Assembly (NCBI GenBank): GCA_002309055.1
Contig: DBWO01000016.1
Location: 30,158-49,810, forward strand
Source: Ruminococcaceae bacterium UBA1236
GTDB lineage: Bacteria > Bacillota > Clostridia > Oscillospirales > Acutalibacteraceae
Direction: 5' to 3'
DNA: 19,653 bases
In this document: piece by piece, positions 5,460-13,910 of the stretch
Layout of the letters: each line of letters opens with the position of its first letter
How positions within the stretch are numbered: position 1 is the first letter of the stretch
The notes under the pieces: model-generated
Databases searched by the model: none
The model's input: only the letters and a program-made list of their open reading frames with translations
What the model was told of the DNA's origin: nothing
Translations under genes and position numbers: made by a program

Positions 5460-7643
5460 ATGTTTTTTGAAGCATTCAGAAAGTACGAAACCGAAATAGC
5501 CGGCAGACCTTTCGTGGTTGAAGTTGGCAAGATGGCTCAGCTCGCGGGCGGCTCCTGCCTTGTGCGCTACGGCGAAACAAACGTGCTCTGCACCGCTACC
5601 ATGGCCGACAAACCCCGTGAGGGCGTTGACTTCTTCCCCCTCTCCGTTGACTACGAGGAGAAGCTCTACTCCGTAGGCAGAATCCCCGGCTCATTCCAGC
5701 GCCGTGAGGGCAGAGCCAGCGAAAAGGCGACCCTTGCGTCAAGAGTTATTGACAGACCCATCCGTCCTCTTTTCCCCAAGGATATGAGAAACGATGTGGG
5801 CGTTGTTGCGACCGTTATGTCCGTTGACCCCGACTGCGAGCCCGGCATCACCGCCATGCTCGGCGTTTCCATCGCGATTTCAATCTCCGAAATCCCCTGG
5901 GACGGCCCCATCTCCGGCGTTGTTGTAGGCCTTGTTGACGGCAAATATGTTATTAACCCCACTCTTGAAGAGAGAGCGAAGAGCGACATGTATGTCACCG
6001 TCGCCTCCACCTCCGACCTTGTCGCCATGATAGAAGCGGGCGCAAACGAGGTAAGCAACGACGACATGTATGACGGCATTATGTTTGCTCACGCCGAAAA
6101 CCAGAAGATAGTTGAATTCATCAACAAAATCAAGGCGGAGTGCGGCAAGGCGAAGATTGACTTCCCCTCAAATGACCCCGATCCCGAGATGTATGAAGCT
6201 ATCAAGGACTTCGCTATCGAAGACATCCGCGCAGCGCTCGACACAGATGACAAGAGAGTCCGCGACGAGAGACTCAAGCCCGTCTATGAGAAGGTGCACG
6301 AGAAGTTTGACGAAGTTTATCCCGAAATGGAAGTTAAAATCGACGAGTGCCTCTACAAGGTGCAGAAATACGTTGTGCGCCGCTGGCTGCTTGACGATGG
6401 CAAGCGCGTTGACGGCAGAGGCATCAATGACATAAGACCCCTTAACGCCGAGGTTGACCTGCTTGACAGAGTACACGGCTCGGGTATGTTTACAAGAGGC
6501 CAGACTCAGGTGCTTTCAATCACCACACTCGGCCCCATGAGCGACGCTCAGATGCTTGACGGCCTCGATGAAGAGGATACCAAGCGTTACATCCATCACT
6601 ACAACTTCCCCTCATACTCCGTAGGCGAGACCAAGCCCTCAAGAGGCCCCGGCAGGCGTGAAATCGGCCACGGCGCCCTTGCGGAAAGATCGCTTGTTCC
6701 CGTGCTTCCGAGCGTTGAGGAATTCCCCTACACAATCAGAGTTGTGTCCGAAGTGCTTTCATCAAACGGCTCCACATCACAGGGCTCAGTCTGCGGCTCA
6801 ACCCTTTCGCTTATGGCGGCAGGCGTTCCCATCAAGGCTCCCGTTGCGGGCATCAGCTGCGGCCTCATCACCGAGGGCGACAGATTCATGACTATGGTTG
6901 ACATCCAGGGCCTTGAGGATTTCTTCGGCGACATGGACTTCAAAGTTGCCGGCACCAAGAAGGGCATCACATCCATCCAGATGGACCTTAAAGTTCACGG
7001 CCTCACTCCCGCAATCATCAGAGAGGCTCTTGAAAAGACATATAAAGCGCGCTGCTACATCCTTGACGAGATAATGGCTCCCGTTATCGCAGAGCCGCGC
7101 AAGGAGCTTTCAAAGTGGGCACCCAAGATGGTCACCACCAAGATTGACCCCGAGAAGATCGGCGACGTTATCGGCAAACAGGGCAAGGTTATCCAGAAGA
7201 TTCAGGCAGAGTGCGACTGTAAGATTGACATCGAGGAAGACGGCAATGTATTCATTTCCTGCACAGATCTTGAGCAGGCAAACAGAGCAAAGTTTATCGT
7301 TGAGACAATCGCCAACGACCCCGAGGAAGGCGCTATCTACAAGGGCGTTGTAACCCGCCTTATGAGCTTCGGCGCGTTTGTTGAAATTGCTCCCGGCAAA
7401 GAGGGCATGGTTCACATCAGCCAGCTTGACGTCAAGAGGACCGAGAGAGTGGAAGATGTTGTGAATGTGGGCGACGAAATCATCGTTAAGGTGCTTCCGA
7501 AAGACGACCAGGGCAGACTCAACTTCTCACGCCGCGATGCTCTTATCGAGGTTGAAGGCCTTGTGCCCGAGAATGACCCTGCTCCCCGCAAGGAATTCAG
7601 AGGCAACAAGGGCAACAGAGGCCCCCGCAGAAATAATGGCTGA
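5460..7643 (+). CDS. pnp: Polyribonucleotide nucleotidyltransferase (PNPase)
   Basis: 727 residues, a typical full-length PNPase: phosphorolytic 3'-to-5' exoribonuclease of mRNA decay. Domains in order are a first RNase PH domain (about 10-140), an all-helical linker (about 235-310), a second, catalytic RNase PH domain (about 317-545) with FFGDMDFKVAGTKKGIT carrying the active-site aspartates, a KH domain with IGDVIGKQGKVIQKI (about 555-615), and an S1 domain (about 625-690, GVVTRLMSFGAFVEI). The tail is rich in Arg, Asn and Gly. The frame stays open upstream to 5409, but ATG 5460 has GAGGTAAAG just before it and begins at the family's normal N-terminus, so the longer start is rejected. It follows rpsO and leads into the GH16 gene. 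Confidence 0.97.
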   Translation: MFFEAFRKYETEIAGRPFVVEVGKMAQLAGGSCLVRYGETNVLCTATMADKPREGVDFFPLSVDYEEKLYSVGRIPGSFQRREGRASEKATLASRVIDRPIRPLFPKDMRNDVGVVATVMSVDPDCEPGITAMLGVSIAISISEIPWDGPISGVVVGLVDGKYVINPTLEERAKSDMYVTVASTSDLVAMIEAGANEVSNDDMYDGIMFAHAENQKIVEFINKIKAECGKAKIDFPSNDPDPEMYEAIKDFAIEDIRAALDTDDKRVRDERLKPVYEKVHEKFDEVYPEMEVKIDECLYKVQKYVVRRWLLDDGKRVDGRGINDIRPLNAEVDLLDRVHGSGMFTRGQTQVLSITTLGPMSDAQMLDGLDEEDTKRYIHHYNFPSYSVGETKPSRGPGRREIGHGALAERSLVPVLPSVEEFPYTIRVVSEVLSSNGSTSQGSVCGSTLSLMAAGVPIKAPVAGISCGLITEGDRFMTMVDIQGLEDFFGDMDFKVAGTKKGITSIQMDLKVHGLTPAIIREALEKTYKARCYILDEIMAPVIAEPRKELSKWAPKMVTTKIDPEKIGDVIGKQGKVIQKIQAECDCKIDIEEDGNVFISCTDLEQANRAKFIVETIANDPEEGAIYKGVVTRLMSFGAFVEIAPGKEGMVHISQLDVKRTERVEDVVNVGDEIIVKVLPKDDQGRLNFSRRDALIEVEGLVPENDPAPRKEFRGNKGNRGPRRNNG

Positions 7644-7645
7644 TT

Positions 7646-8566
7646 ATGATAAGATCATTAATTAAACCTCTTGTGTCGCTGTTTGTCAGCGCCGCCACAT
7701 TCTTTACGGGCATATTCGGCTCCGTAACCGGAAACCCCTCCACAAAGGGAAATCAGATTGATATAAACAAATTCACGCTCGTCTGGAGCGATGAGTTTGA
7801 CGGCACCGAGCTTGACAGAAGCAAGTGGGACTACTCCTGGTGGATAACCGAGCGCAAGGGCGGATACTGGCACGAGGATATGGTCAGAGTGGAGGACGGA
7901 AACCTTATTATTTCCGCCGAATACAAAGACGAGCCGCTCGAATACCGCTACCCGGAATATGACTGGGTGAAGCCCTACAAAGCCGGCTGGTACACAGGCA
8001 AGGTTTCCACGAGAGACAAATACCTGCAGACCTACGGCTATTATGAGGTCAGATGCAAGCTGCCCAAGGCAACGGGTATGTGGAGCGCCTTCTGGATGAT
8101 GAATGACGACGGCGTTTACAATGTTGACGGCTCGGGCAAGGACGGCACCGAAATAGATGTGTTTGAATCCTTCTACTACAAGGATTACGGCTGGGGCGGA
8201 GACTATATCTCCACCGGCATACACTATGACGGCTACGGCGATGACCACAAGGGCGACACAATAGGCAAACAGTATCTCGAAAACGACCCCTACAATGAAT
8301 ACAACACCTACGGCGTTGAATGGAACGAGGATGAATATATCTTCTACATAAACGGCAAGGAGACCGGCAGGCTCGGCAAGGGTGACGCCTCGCAGAACCC
8401 CGAATACCTGCTGCTTTCGTGTGAATTTGCGGGCGAAAACGGCGTGCAGTCATCCGACAGGCACGGCACCGGCGAAATAAGCAAAACCCCCGCCGAAAAC
8501 TGGCCGGCGGAGTTCATTGTGGATTATGTGAGATGCTATCAGTATAACGAGCTTCTCGGCGAATAA
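7646..8566 (+). CDS. Secreted GH16 beta-glucanase (beta-bulge type)
   Basis: 306 residues with a Sec-type N-terminus (Lys/Arg near the start, hydrophobic core about 9-25, no lipobox). The fold signature is GH16: FTLVWSDEFDGTELD at about 43-57, YGYYEVRCKLPKATGMWSAF at 130-149, and the active site EIDVFE, with Glu169 as nucleophile, Asp171 and Glu174 as acid/base. The ExDxxE spacing is that of laminarinase/agarase-type GH16 enzymes rather than ExDxE lichenases, so beta-1,3- or mixed-linked glucan is a likely substrate; this is family inference. The ATG lies two bases after the pnp stop with no ribosome binding site of its own, suggesting translational coupling. The gene ends in the first of two repeated terminator blocks. 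Confidence 0.88.
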   Translation: MIRSLIKPLVSLFVSAATFFTGIFGSVTGNPSTKGNQIDINKFTLVWSDEFDGTELDRSKWDYSWWITERKGGYWHEDMVRVEDGNLIISAEYKDEPLEYRYPEYDWVKPYKAGWYTGKVSTRDKYLQTYGYYEVRCKLPKATGMWSAFWMMNDDGVYNVDGSGKDGTEIDVFESFYYKDYGWGGDYISTGIHYDGYGDDHKGDTIGKQYLENDPYNEYNTYGVEWNEDEYIFYINGKETGRLGKGDASQNPEYLLLSCEFAGENGVQSSDRHGTGEISKTPAENWPAEFIVDYVRCYQYNELLGE

Positions 8567-8675
8567 ACGGCGAAAAGCAAACAGACAGAGTTTTTATAAG
8601 AACTGCGGGTTTTCAGCCCGCAGTTCTCTTTTTTTGTTTATTCTTTTTCGTTATAAGGTTTTTTTATTGCTGTCT
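8557..8675 (+). repeat. Terminator-bearing repeat, copy 1
   Basis: This 119-bp segment recurs at 8796-8913. The copies differ by two substitutions (8588 G versus 8827 T; 8648 T versus 8887 C) and one T in a homopolymer. Copy 1 begins in the last codons of the GH16 gene (GGC GAA TAA) and contains a full intrinsic terminator. Confidence 0.95.
8600..8636 (+). terminator. Intrinsic terminator after the rpsO-pnp-GH16 unit
   Basis: GAACTGCGGG (8600-8609) and CCCGCAGTTC (8617-8626) make a perfect 10-bp stem with a 7-base loop, followed by TCTTTTTTTG. This is a strong rho-independent terminator in the plus direction. Confidence 0.93.
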
Positions 8676-8795
8676 GTTTTCGGGGCCTTTGCTCATTCGC
8701 CGTATCCCGATACTGTCTTCATTCGCAAATCCCCCGTTTTCATCCGTTTCTTCATCCGATAAGCACTGCCTCAGATATTATTTCATCAAAAACAG
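8676..8795. other. 120-bp noncoding spacer between the two repeat copies
   Basis: No gene, promoter or RNA structure stands out. There are loosely repeated CATTCG/CATCCG words at 8694, 8720, 8741 and 8753 with irregular spacing. A frame leading into the second GGC GAA TAA is open but has no recognisable protein similarity. Confidence 0.6.
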
Positions 8796-8913
8796 CGGCG
8801 AATAAACGGCGAAAAGCAAACAGACATAGTTTTTATAAGAACTGCGGGTTTTCAGCCCGCAGTTCTCTTTTTTTGTTTATTCTTTTCCGTTATAAGGTTT
8901 TTTATTGCTGTCT
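8796..8913 (+). repeat. Terminator-bearing repeat, copy 2
   Basis: Second copy of the 8557-8675 block, 239 bases downstream in the same orientation, one base shorter. It keeps the GGC GAA TAA end of the GH16 frame although no coding sequence precedes it, so copy 1 is probably the parent. Confidence 0.95.
8839..8875 (+). terminator. Second copy of the intrinsic terminator
   Basis: Identical 10-bp stem, loop and T tract to the terminator at 8600-8636. It would act as a backup stop for read-through, before the convergent minus-strand genes. Confidence 0.9.
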
Positions 8914-8925
8914 TTGCAGTGAATA

Positions 8926-8969
8926 GAAAAAGCAAAAGGAAAAAGCACGGAGTGAAAACTCCGTGCTTT
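8926..8969 (-). terminator. Intrinsic terminator of the minus-strand operon
   Basis: AAAGCACGGAG and CTCCGTGCTTT form an 11-bp perfect stem (8942-8969) with a 6-base loop. Read on the minus strand it is followed by a T-rich tail (8926-8944). It sits just after the desulfoferrodoxin stop codon. Confidence 0.9.
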
Positions 8970-8973
8970 GCTA

Positions 8974-9351
8974 TCAGTTGCGGTAATCCGCTTTCCAGAG
9001 GCCGTGGAGGTTGCAGTATTCGTATGCCGCGACAACTTCGTCGCCGGACACGCTGAACTCCGCCTCGGGGGCGCCTGCGGGGTCAAGATTCTTTATCTGG
9101 AAGCCGTCTTTTGTCTGGAGCACTATCCAGGCGATATGATGCTCGGGGAGCATCGGATGGGGCACGTCGCCGACCTTTACGGTGACCTTATCCTCTGAAA
9201 CGAAAATAACTGGTACGTGCTTTTCGGCCGCGGCGTCAACGCTGCCGGGGATAATCTCTTCCATCTTCTGACCGCAGCACATCACGGGCACTCCGCTGTT
9301 TTCAAGATAAACCACTATGTTGCCGCAGTGGGCGCATCTGTAAAATTTCAT
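8974..9351 (-). CDS. dfx: Desulfoferrodoxin (superoxide reductase)
   Basis: 125 residues, the normal length for two-iron desulfoferrodoxin, a cytoplasmic enzyme of anaerobes that reduces superoxide to hydrogen peroxide. The N-terminal desulforedoxin-type centre I has Cys6, Cys9, Cys25 and Cys26. Catalytic centre II ligands are His45, His65, His71, Cys113 and His116 (HPMLPEHHIAW and YCNLHGLW). The Glu43-Lys44 pair before His45 matches the EKH motif involved in catalysis. AAGGAG precedes the ATG by eight bases. It is the last gene before the operon terminator, 21 bases after the small EF-hand-like gene. Confidence 0.96.
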   Translation of the reverse strand: MKFYRCAHCGNIVVYLENSGVPVMCCGQKMEEIIPGSVDAAAEKHVPVIFVSEDKVTVKVGDVPHPMLPEHHIAWIVLQTKDGFQIKNLDPAGAPEAEFSVSGDEVVAAYEYCNLHGLWKADYRN

Positions 9352-9372
9352 GATAATTTCTCCTTTATTTAA

Positions 9373-9645
9373 TCAGTCTTTTTTACCGAGAAATGACTTT
9401 GCCATATCAAAAACTTCGTCTTTTGTGATTTTGCCGTCCGAGGCGGCGTCTTTCACAAGTGAGGCAACATCGGCGCCGTCCGCCTTCTTAGCGGCAATCG
9501 CGTCAAAAAGCGCTTTCGCGTCCTGCGCGGAAAAGTTTTTGCCGATTGACTTTGCGATTTCAATCAGTCCGTTTACGTCCTTTGCTTTCGCGAGCTTCAT
9601 AATCTGCTCTTTGTCAAGGTCCTTAAGAATTTTGTTAATATCCAA
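9373..9645 (-). CDS. Small helical protein with an EF-hand-like loop, function unknown
   Basis: 90 residues, rich in Lys, Asp and Ala, predicted almost wholly helical, with no signal peptide. Residues 66-77 (DAASDGKITKDE) fit a 12-residue EF-hand loop with Asp at 1, Asp at 5, Gly at 6, Ile at 8 and Glu at 12; position 3 is Ala instead of a ligand, so calcium binding would be weak or absent. The first 55 residues form repeated amphipathic helices (MDINKILKDLDKEQIMKLAK). AAAGGAGAAG-type ribosome binding sequence precedes the ATG. It sits between mnmE and desulfoferrodoxin on the same strand. I do not recognise a family. Confidence 0.75.
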   Translation of the reverse strand: MDINKILKDLDKEQIMKLAKAKDVNGLIEIAKSIGKNFSAQDAKALFDAIAAKKADGADVASLVKDAASDGKITKDEVFDMAKSFLGKKD

Positions 9646-9707
9646 TTTGGCTTCTCCTTTCTGAAATCAAATAAATTTCCGTATCCGGTTTATATAATCT
9701 TTTAAAC

Positions 9708-11075
9708 TTATTTTCCCACACAGAATCTTGAAAACACTTCGTCAACGACGGCGGCGCTCGCTTTTTTGCCGGTGAGCTCAAGCAGAGACTCAACGGCGCA
9801 GTCCGCGCAGACATTGACAGCGTCAAAGGTTACTCCCTGCTCCAGGGCGCTGAGCGCTTCGCCGAGATGATCTATCGCTTTAAGGCAGCATTCCCTCTGT
9901 CTCTCGCCGGTAAGGCAGGCGGCATCGGGGTCAAATTCCCCTACCGAAAGAATATCGGAAAGGGCGCTCTCAAAGGCATCCCTGCCCTCGCCCGTTTTTG
10001 CCGAGATAGTTACAACTTTATCAAAATACGGCTCTATATCCGCTGCGGATGTTTTTGCCTCGAGGTCGCTCTTGTTGAGAAGGGCGATTTTTTTCTTACC
10101 CTCGCAGAGCTTTGCAATTTCCCTGTCTTCGGCGGAAAGCTCCCTCGCGCCGTCAAACACGGCTATGACAAGTTCCGCTCTTTCAAGACGTTTTCTGGCG
10201 ATTTCAACGCCTATGTTTTCAACCTTGTCGCTCGTTTCCCTTATGCCGGCAGTGTCGGCGATTCTGAGCACGATATCGCCCACCAGCACCTTTTCCTCAA
10301 CAACATCCCTTGTGGTGCCCGCGATTTCGGTAACGATTGAGCGGTCATAGCCCGTGAGCATATTCATAACCGTTGATTTTCCTACATTGGGGCTCCCTAC
10401 GATTACGGTGTCAACGCCCTCTGTGTAGGCCCTGCCGCAGTCGTAGCGCCGCACTATATTTTCAAGCTCTTTTTTTGTGCTCTCAAAAACGGCTTTCATT
10501 TCGCCGCCCGTTATTTCCTCTATATCCTCGTCGGGGTAATCAACCCATGCGCTTAAAGAGGCGCAAACACCCATTACCGCGCGCGCGCACTCCTCAATTT
10601 TGGAGGAAAGCATACCGTCAAGCGTGTTGAGCGCGGCGTTTGCCGCCTGCTTTCCGGAGGCGCCTATAAGCGCCATAACGCTCTCGCTTTCCGCAAGGTC
10701 GATTTTGCCGTTTAAAAACGCTCTTTTGGTGAATTCGCCGGGACCGGCGGGCCTTGCTCCCGCCTCAACAGCGGCGCGCAGAATCTGCTTTGTGACAAAA
10801 AGGCCGCCGTGGCAGTTGATTTCCGCGACGTCCTCGCCCGTGTAGCTGTGAGGCGCTCTGAAAACAAGGCATACCGCTTCATCCGCCTTTTTGCCGTCCG
10901 CTATCGCGGCGCCGAAATAGGCGCGGTAACCCTTGCTCGCGGAAAGTTTTTCACCGCTGACGGGCTCAAAAATCTTCTCCGCTATATTCAGGGCGTTTTC
11001 ACCCGATATTCTGATTATTCCTATGCCGCCGGGCGCGTTCGGCGTTGAAATGGCGGCGATTGCGGCTTCACTCAT
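9708..11075 (-). CDS. mnmE: tRNA modification GTPase MnmE
   Basis: 455 residues, full length. MnmE works with MnmG to place the carboxymethylaminomethyl group on wobble U34 of certain tRNAs. The N-terminal tetrahydrofolate-binding domain (1-120) carries NAPGGIGIIRISG and GEFTKRAFLNGKIDL. The inserted G domain shows G1 GSPNVGKST (227-235), G2 TTRD (254-257), G3 DTAG (274-277) and G4 NKSD (334-337). The C-terminal FCVGK motif with the conserved cysteine (452) is intact. The start lies one base after the minD-like stop (TAAGATG), so translation is probably coupled. mnmE is often found near rnpA-yidC-jag-mnmG, so this position after minD is unusual. Confidence 0.97.
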   Translation of the reverse strand: MSEAAIAAISTPNAPGGIGIIRISGENALNIAEKIFEPVSGEKLSASKGYRAYFGAAIADGKKADEAVCLVFRAPHSYTGEDVAEINCHGGLFVTKQILRAAVEAGARPAGPGEFTKRAFLNGKIDLAESESVMALIGASGKQAANAALNTLDGMLSSKIEECARAVMGVCASLSAWVDYPDEDIEEITGGEMKAVFESTKKELENIVRRYDCGRAYTEGVDTVIVGSPNVGKSTVMNMLTGYDRSIVTEIAGTTRDVVEEKVLVGDIVLRIADTAGIRETSDKVENIGVEIARKRLERAELVIAVFDGARELSAEDREIAKLCEGKKKIALLNKSDLEAKTSAADIEPYFDKVVTISAKTGEGRDAFESALSDILSVGEFDPDAACLTGERQRECCLKAIDHLGEALSALEQGVTFDAVNVCADCAVESLLELTGKKASAAVVDEVFSRFCVGK

Positions 11076-11076
11076 C

Positions 11077-11799
11077 TTATTCGCATACGAGGGGCACTCT
11101 CTCCCCCGTAAGTCTCCTTGATATTCTGATAATTGCCTGTGTTGAGGGCAGAAACTCCCCCGCCTCTTCGCCCGTCACGCTTGAGAAAGTAAGGGCGCGG
11201 TCAAGCGGAATTACACCGAGGAGCGGCGCTCCCGTCTCATCTATACAGCGGTCAAGGTTAAATAGCTTCTGTTTGACGGCGGGCTTCACCTCAAACATAT
11301 TGATAACAAGCTTAATATCCTCTATACCGCGCTTTTCAGCCTCTGTCACCGCCCTGCCGCAGCTTCTCGCGCAAACAGGGTCCGGTGTTGTGAGCACAAT
11401 GAGTTTTTCGGCGCAGGTGAGGGCAATATCAAAGCCGGTGCCTATGCCGGCAGGCGCGTCGAGAAAAATGTAATCATATTCTTTCGCGAATGAGTCAATG
11501 TATTTTTTCAGCTTTTCGCCCGTGAATTCACTGCTGTATTCACGGGGGGCCGCAAGCAGGTCGGCATCGCCTTTTATCACTGCCTGCTCCGCGTCACAGC
11601 GGCAGAGAATAAGGTCGCCCCAGTCAAACACGGTGCTTTCGCTGCAGCCGAGCATAAGGTCAAGCGAGCGAAGCCCGATATCGCAGTCAACGGCGAGCAC
11701 TTTTTTGCCTTTTATGACAAGCTCGCGCGATACGCCCGCGACAAATGTGGATTTGCCTACGCCGCCTTTGCCCGAGGCAACGGCATATATTTCAGCCAT
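11077..11799 (-). CDS. minD: MinD-like septum-site ATPase
   Basis: 240 residues of the MinD/ParA family, a membrane-associated ATPase that positions the division site. The deviant Walker A motif is intact (GKGGVGKST, with Lys11 and Lys16), as are VDCDIGLRSLD (37-47) and the DAPAGIG switch (114-120). The protein is divergent from textbook MinD; the C-terminus (AIIRISRRLTGERVPL) is only a weak candidate for the usual amphipathic membrane-targeting helix. It follows the PBP gene by 33 bases with AAAGGAAAGGAG upstream, and is coupled to mnmE. No minC or minE is adjacent. An FlhG-like role is a less likely alternative, as no flagellar genes are seen. Confidence 0.85.
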   Translation of the reverse strand: MAEIYAVASGKGGVGKSTFVAGVSRELVIKGKKVLAVDCDIGLRSLDLMLGCSESTVFDWGDLILCRCDAEQAVIKGDADLLAAPREYSSEFTGEKLKKYIDSFAKEYDYIFLDAPAGIGTGFDIALTCAEKLIVLTTPDPVCARSCGRAVTEAEKRGIEDIKLVINMFEVKPAVKQKLFNLDRCIDETGAPLLGVIPLDRALTFSSVTGEEAGEFLPSTQAIIRISRRLTGERVPLVCE

Positions 11800-11832
11800 C
11801 GGGCTTCTCTCCTTTCCTTGATTTTAAAGGGA

Positions 11833-13881
11833 TTACGGTATGAGCTCGCCCTCTTCGGGAGCGGACTCGACAGTGTCGCTCATTCCGCAGTAATACTCAA
11901 CAACGGAGGCGATAACGGGAGCTATGTACTTACCCGATATCATACCCTCGCCTACCGCCGCAATTGCAATCTGCGGGTCGTCATAAGGGGCGAAAGCGAT
12001 AAGGAAACCGTTGTTAATCTTTGTGGAATAGCCGTTTATCATTCTGTATTCCTGGCTGGTACCTGTTTTACAGGCAACCTTCACCGGAAGATGGTCAAAA
12101 TAGGGCGCGCAGTAGCCGACCGTGCCGACCTTGAGCATACCTCTCTTGACAATATCAATCGTTTCGGGGCTTATGCCCGTGTCGCACATAACCTCCGCGC
12201 CGTTTTCAATCAGCGTCTGGCTGTAATCGGCGGTCTTTACGCTCTTTACAAAATGCACTCTGTATCTCGTGCCGCCGTTTGCGATGGTGTTAACGTAATT
12301 AGCAAGCTGTACGGGGCTGAAAGCGTTGCCCGCCTGACCTATGGCGGACTGCACCGTATAACCGGGAAGCCACTCCTGGTTGAGAGACGCCCTGTATTCG
12401 GGCGAATCAAGCACGCCTGCCGCCTCATTTATCTCACTGCCCGTCTTTGAGCCGAGACCGAGCATAATGCGGTATTCATTCATTTTTTCGATGCCGAGCA
12501 TATCGCCCACTTCAAGGAAGAAGGTGTTGCAGCTTTCGTTGATTGCGTTAATGACGTTTACAAATGCTGTCGCGTGGGCCTGCTCGCACTTGAAGTGCTG
12601 ACCCATATAGTTATATGAGCCGTTGCAGTAAACGGTGAATTTCTCGTCAATTATCCCCTCTTCAAGAGCGGCGATTGCGACCGAGGGCTTCGCGGTTGAG
12701 CCGCAGGCGTAAACGGACATAAGCGCCCTGTTCCAAAGGGGGGCGGCTGTCGCGGTGTTAAGCTTCGCGGCGTTTTCCGTATATGTTGAAATATCGTAGG
12801 TCGGGTAACTCGCGCTCGCGAGCACAGAAGAATCCTTGCAGCTGAGCACGACAACGGCTCCCGCGTTGGGCACGCGGTTTCCGATTTTACCGGCGTAGCT
12901 TTCGAGCGCGTCCCTGAGCGCGTCCTGCGCCACTTTCTGAAGGCCCGAATCAATGGTTAAAACAACGGCGTTGCCCTGCTCGGGCTCCTTTGTAATCTCG
13001 GACGTGCGGTTGCCCTTGTCGTCCGTATAGATTGTCATTTCGCCGTCTTTGCCTTTTAAATATTCCTCCATGGCGAGCTCTATGCCGCTCTTGCCTATGG
13101 AGTCGCTCATCTTATAACCCTTGTCTTTAAGCTTTGCGTAGCTTTCGGCATCCATAGCGCCGGTAAGGCCGAGAATGTGCGGGGCTATACTGCCGTCCGA
13201 ATAAGTTCTGAGCGGCACAATGCGGTTATCGACACCGCGGTAGAATGAGCTGTTTTCCATTATGGCGGAAACCGTTTCGTCGGGCACATCCTGAGCGAAT
13301 GTGTATGTGACGCCCACACCGAAACCGATTCTCATCATTCCGTACCGCACCGAGGCGATTTTAAGGCGTTCCGCCGGCGAATATTTCTCAAGCTCAAATT
13401 CTTTAACAAGGGCGTCGTAACAGTTCTGCGCGCTCGCGTATTCGTTGAGGTTGAGCATATCTCTGCCCTTCATCTCTTTTATAATGGTGTCGCTGTCCTC
13501 TTTGAAAACAATCTCGCCGCCTTTAAGCTCAAGGGGCAGGATATTCTCCCACTCGATGCCCTGCTTTTCAAACATGCGTATGAGGCTGATTATTATGTTG
13601 TTGCGCTCCTCATTTTCGCTCGCGGAAGGGAAATACGAGCCGTCAAAAACAAGTGAGTATCCCTGCTCGTTGTAGACAAGCTTGTTGCCGTTGCAGTCAA
13701 GAATTTCACCCCTTGACGCGGGGATTGACGCCGTGCGCGCCGAAACGGACGAAACGAGCGCCTCATATTCGTCCTTTTCAAATATCTGTATCTTTACGAG
13801 GTCCCAGACAAGGACCGCAATAAGAGCAACAAGCAAGACGGTTACGGTAACCTGCCTTGCTCCCGAAATTTTTTTGTTCAC
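11833..13881 (-). CDS. mrdA: Class B penicillin-binding protein (PBP2/elongation transpeptidase)
   Basis: About 682 residues. An N-terminal membrane helix (about 11-30) is followed by a dimerisation domain (ASRGEILDCNGNKL, about 55-68) and a C-terminal transpeptidase domain. Active-site motifs are GSTAK (catalytic Ser395, Lys398), SCN (450-452) and KTG (605-607). The residue after the serine motif differs from the common GSTFK by Ala for Phe. Position directly after mreBCD points to side-wall elongation, where such a PBP cross-links peptidoglycan with the glycosyltransferase RodA, which is not encoded here. Start is ambiguous: GTG 13890 or GTG 13881; GAAGGTGAGG before the latter looks like the ribosome binding site, so I used 13881. 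Confidence 0.93.
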   Translation of the reverse strand: MNKKISGARQVTVTVLLVALIAVLVWDLVKIQIFEKDEYEALVSSVSARTASIPASRGEILDCNGNKLVYNEQGYSLVFDGSYFPSASENEERNNIIISLIRMFEKQGIEWENILPLELKGGEIVFKEDSDTIIKEMKGRDMLNLNEYASAQNCYDALVKEFELEKYSPAERLKIASVRYGMMRIGFGVGVTYTFAQDVPDETVSAIMENSSFYRGVDNRIVPLRTYSDGSIAPHILGLTGAMDAESYAKLKDKGYKMSDSIGKSGIELAMEEYLKGKDGEMTIYTDDKGNRTSEITKEPEQGNAVVLTIDSGLQKVAQDALRDALESYAGKIGNRVPNAGAVVVLSCKDSSVLASASYPTYDISTYTENAAKLNTATAAPLWNRALMSVYACGSTAKPSVAIAALEEGIIDEKFTVYCNGSYNYMGQHFKCEQAHATAFVNVINAINESCNTFFLEVGDMLGIEKMNEYRIMLGLGSKTGSEINEAAGVLDSPEYRASLNQEWLPGYTVQSAIGQAGNAFSPVQLANYVNTIANGGTRYRVHFVKSVKTADYSQTLIENGAEVMCDTGISPETIDIVKRGMLKVGTVGYCAPYFDHLPVKVACKTGTSQEYRMINGYSTKINNGFLIAFAPYDDPQIAIAAVGEGMISGKYIAPVIASVVEYYCGMSDTVESAPEEGELIP

Positions 13882-13910
13882 GGCCCTCACCTTCTTTCCG
13901 TGTGGATTTC

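Noticed and set aside
7658..8248. 196-codon minus-strand frame opposite the GH16 gene
   Set aside because: It mirrors the GH16 coding sequence; composition is that of a shadow frame.
8557..8913. CRISPR-like or minisatellite array
   Set aside because: There are only two copies of 119 bp with a 120-bp spacer, and the repeat content is a terminator and a gene end.
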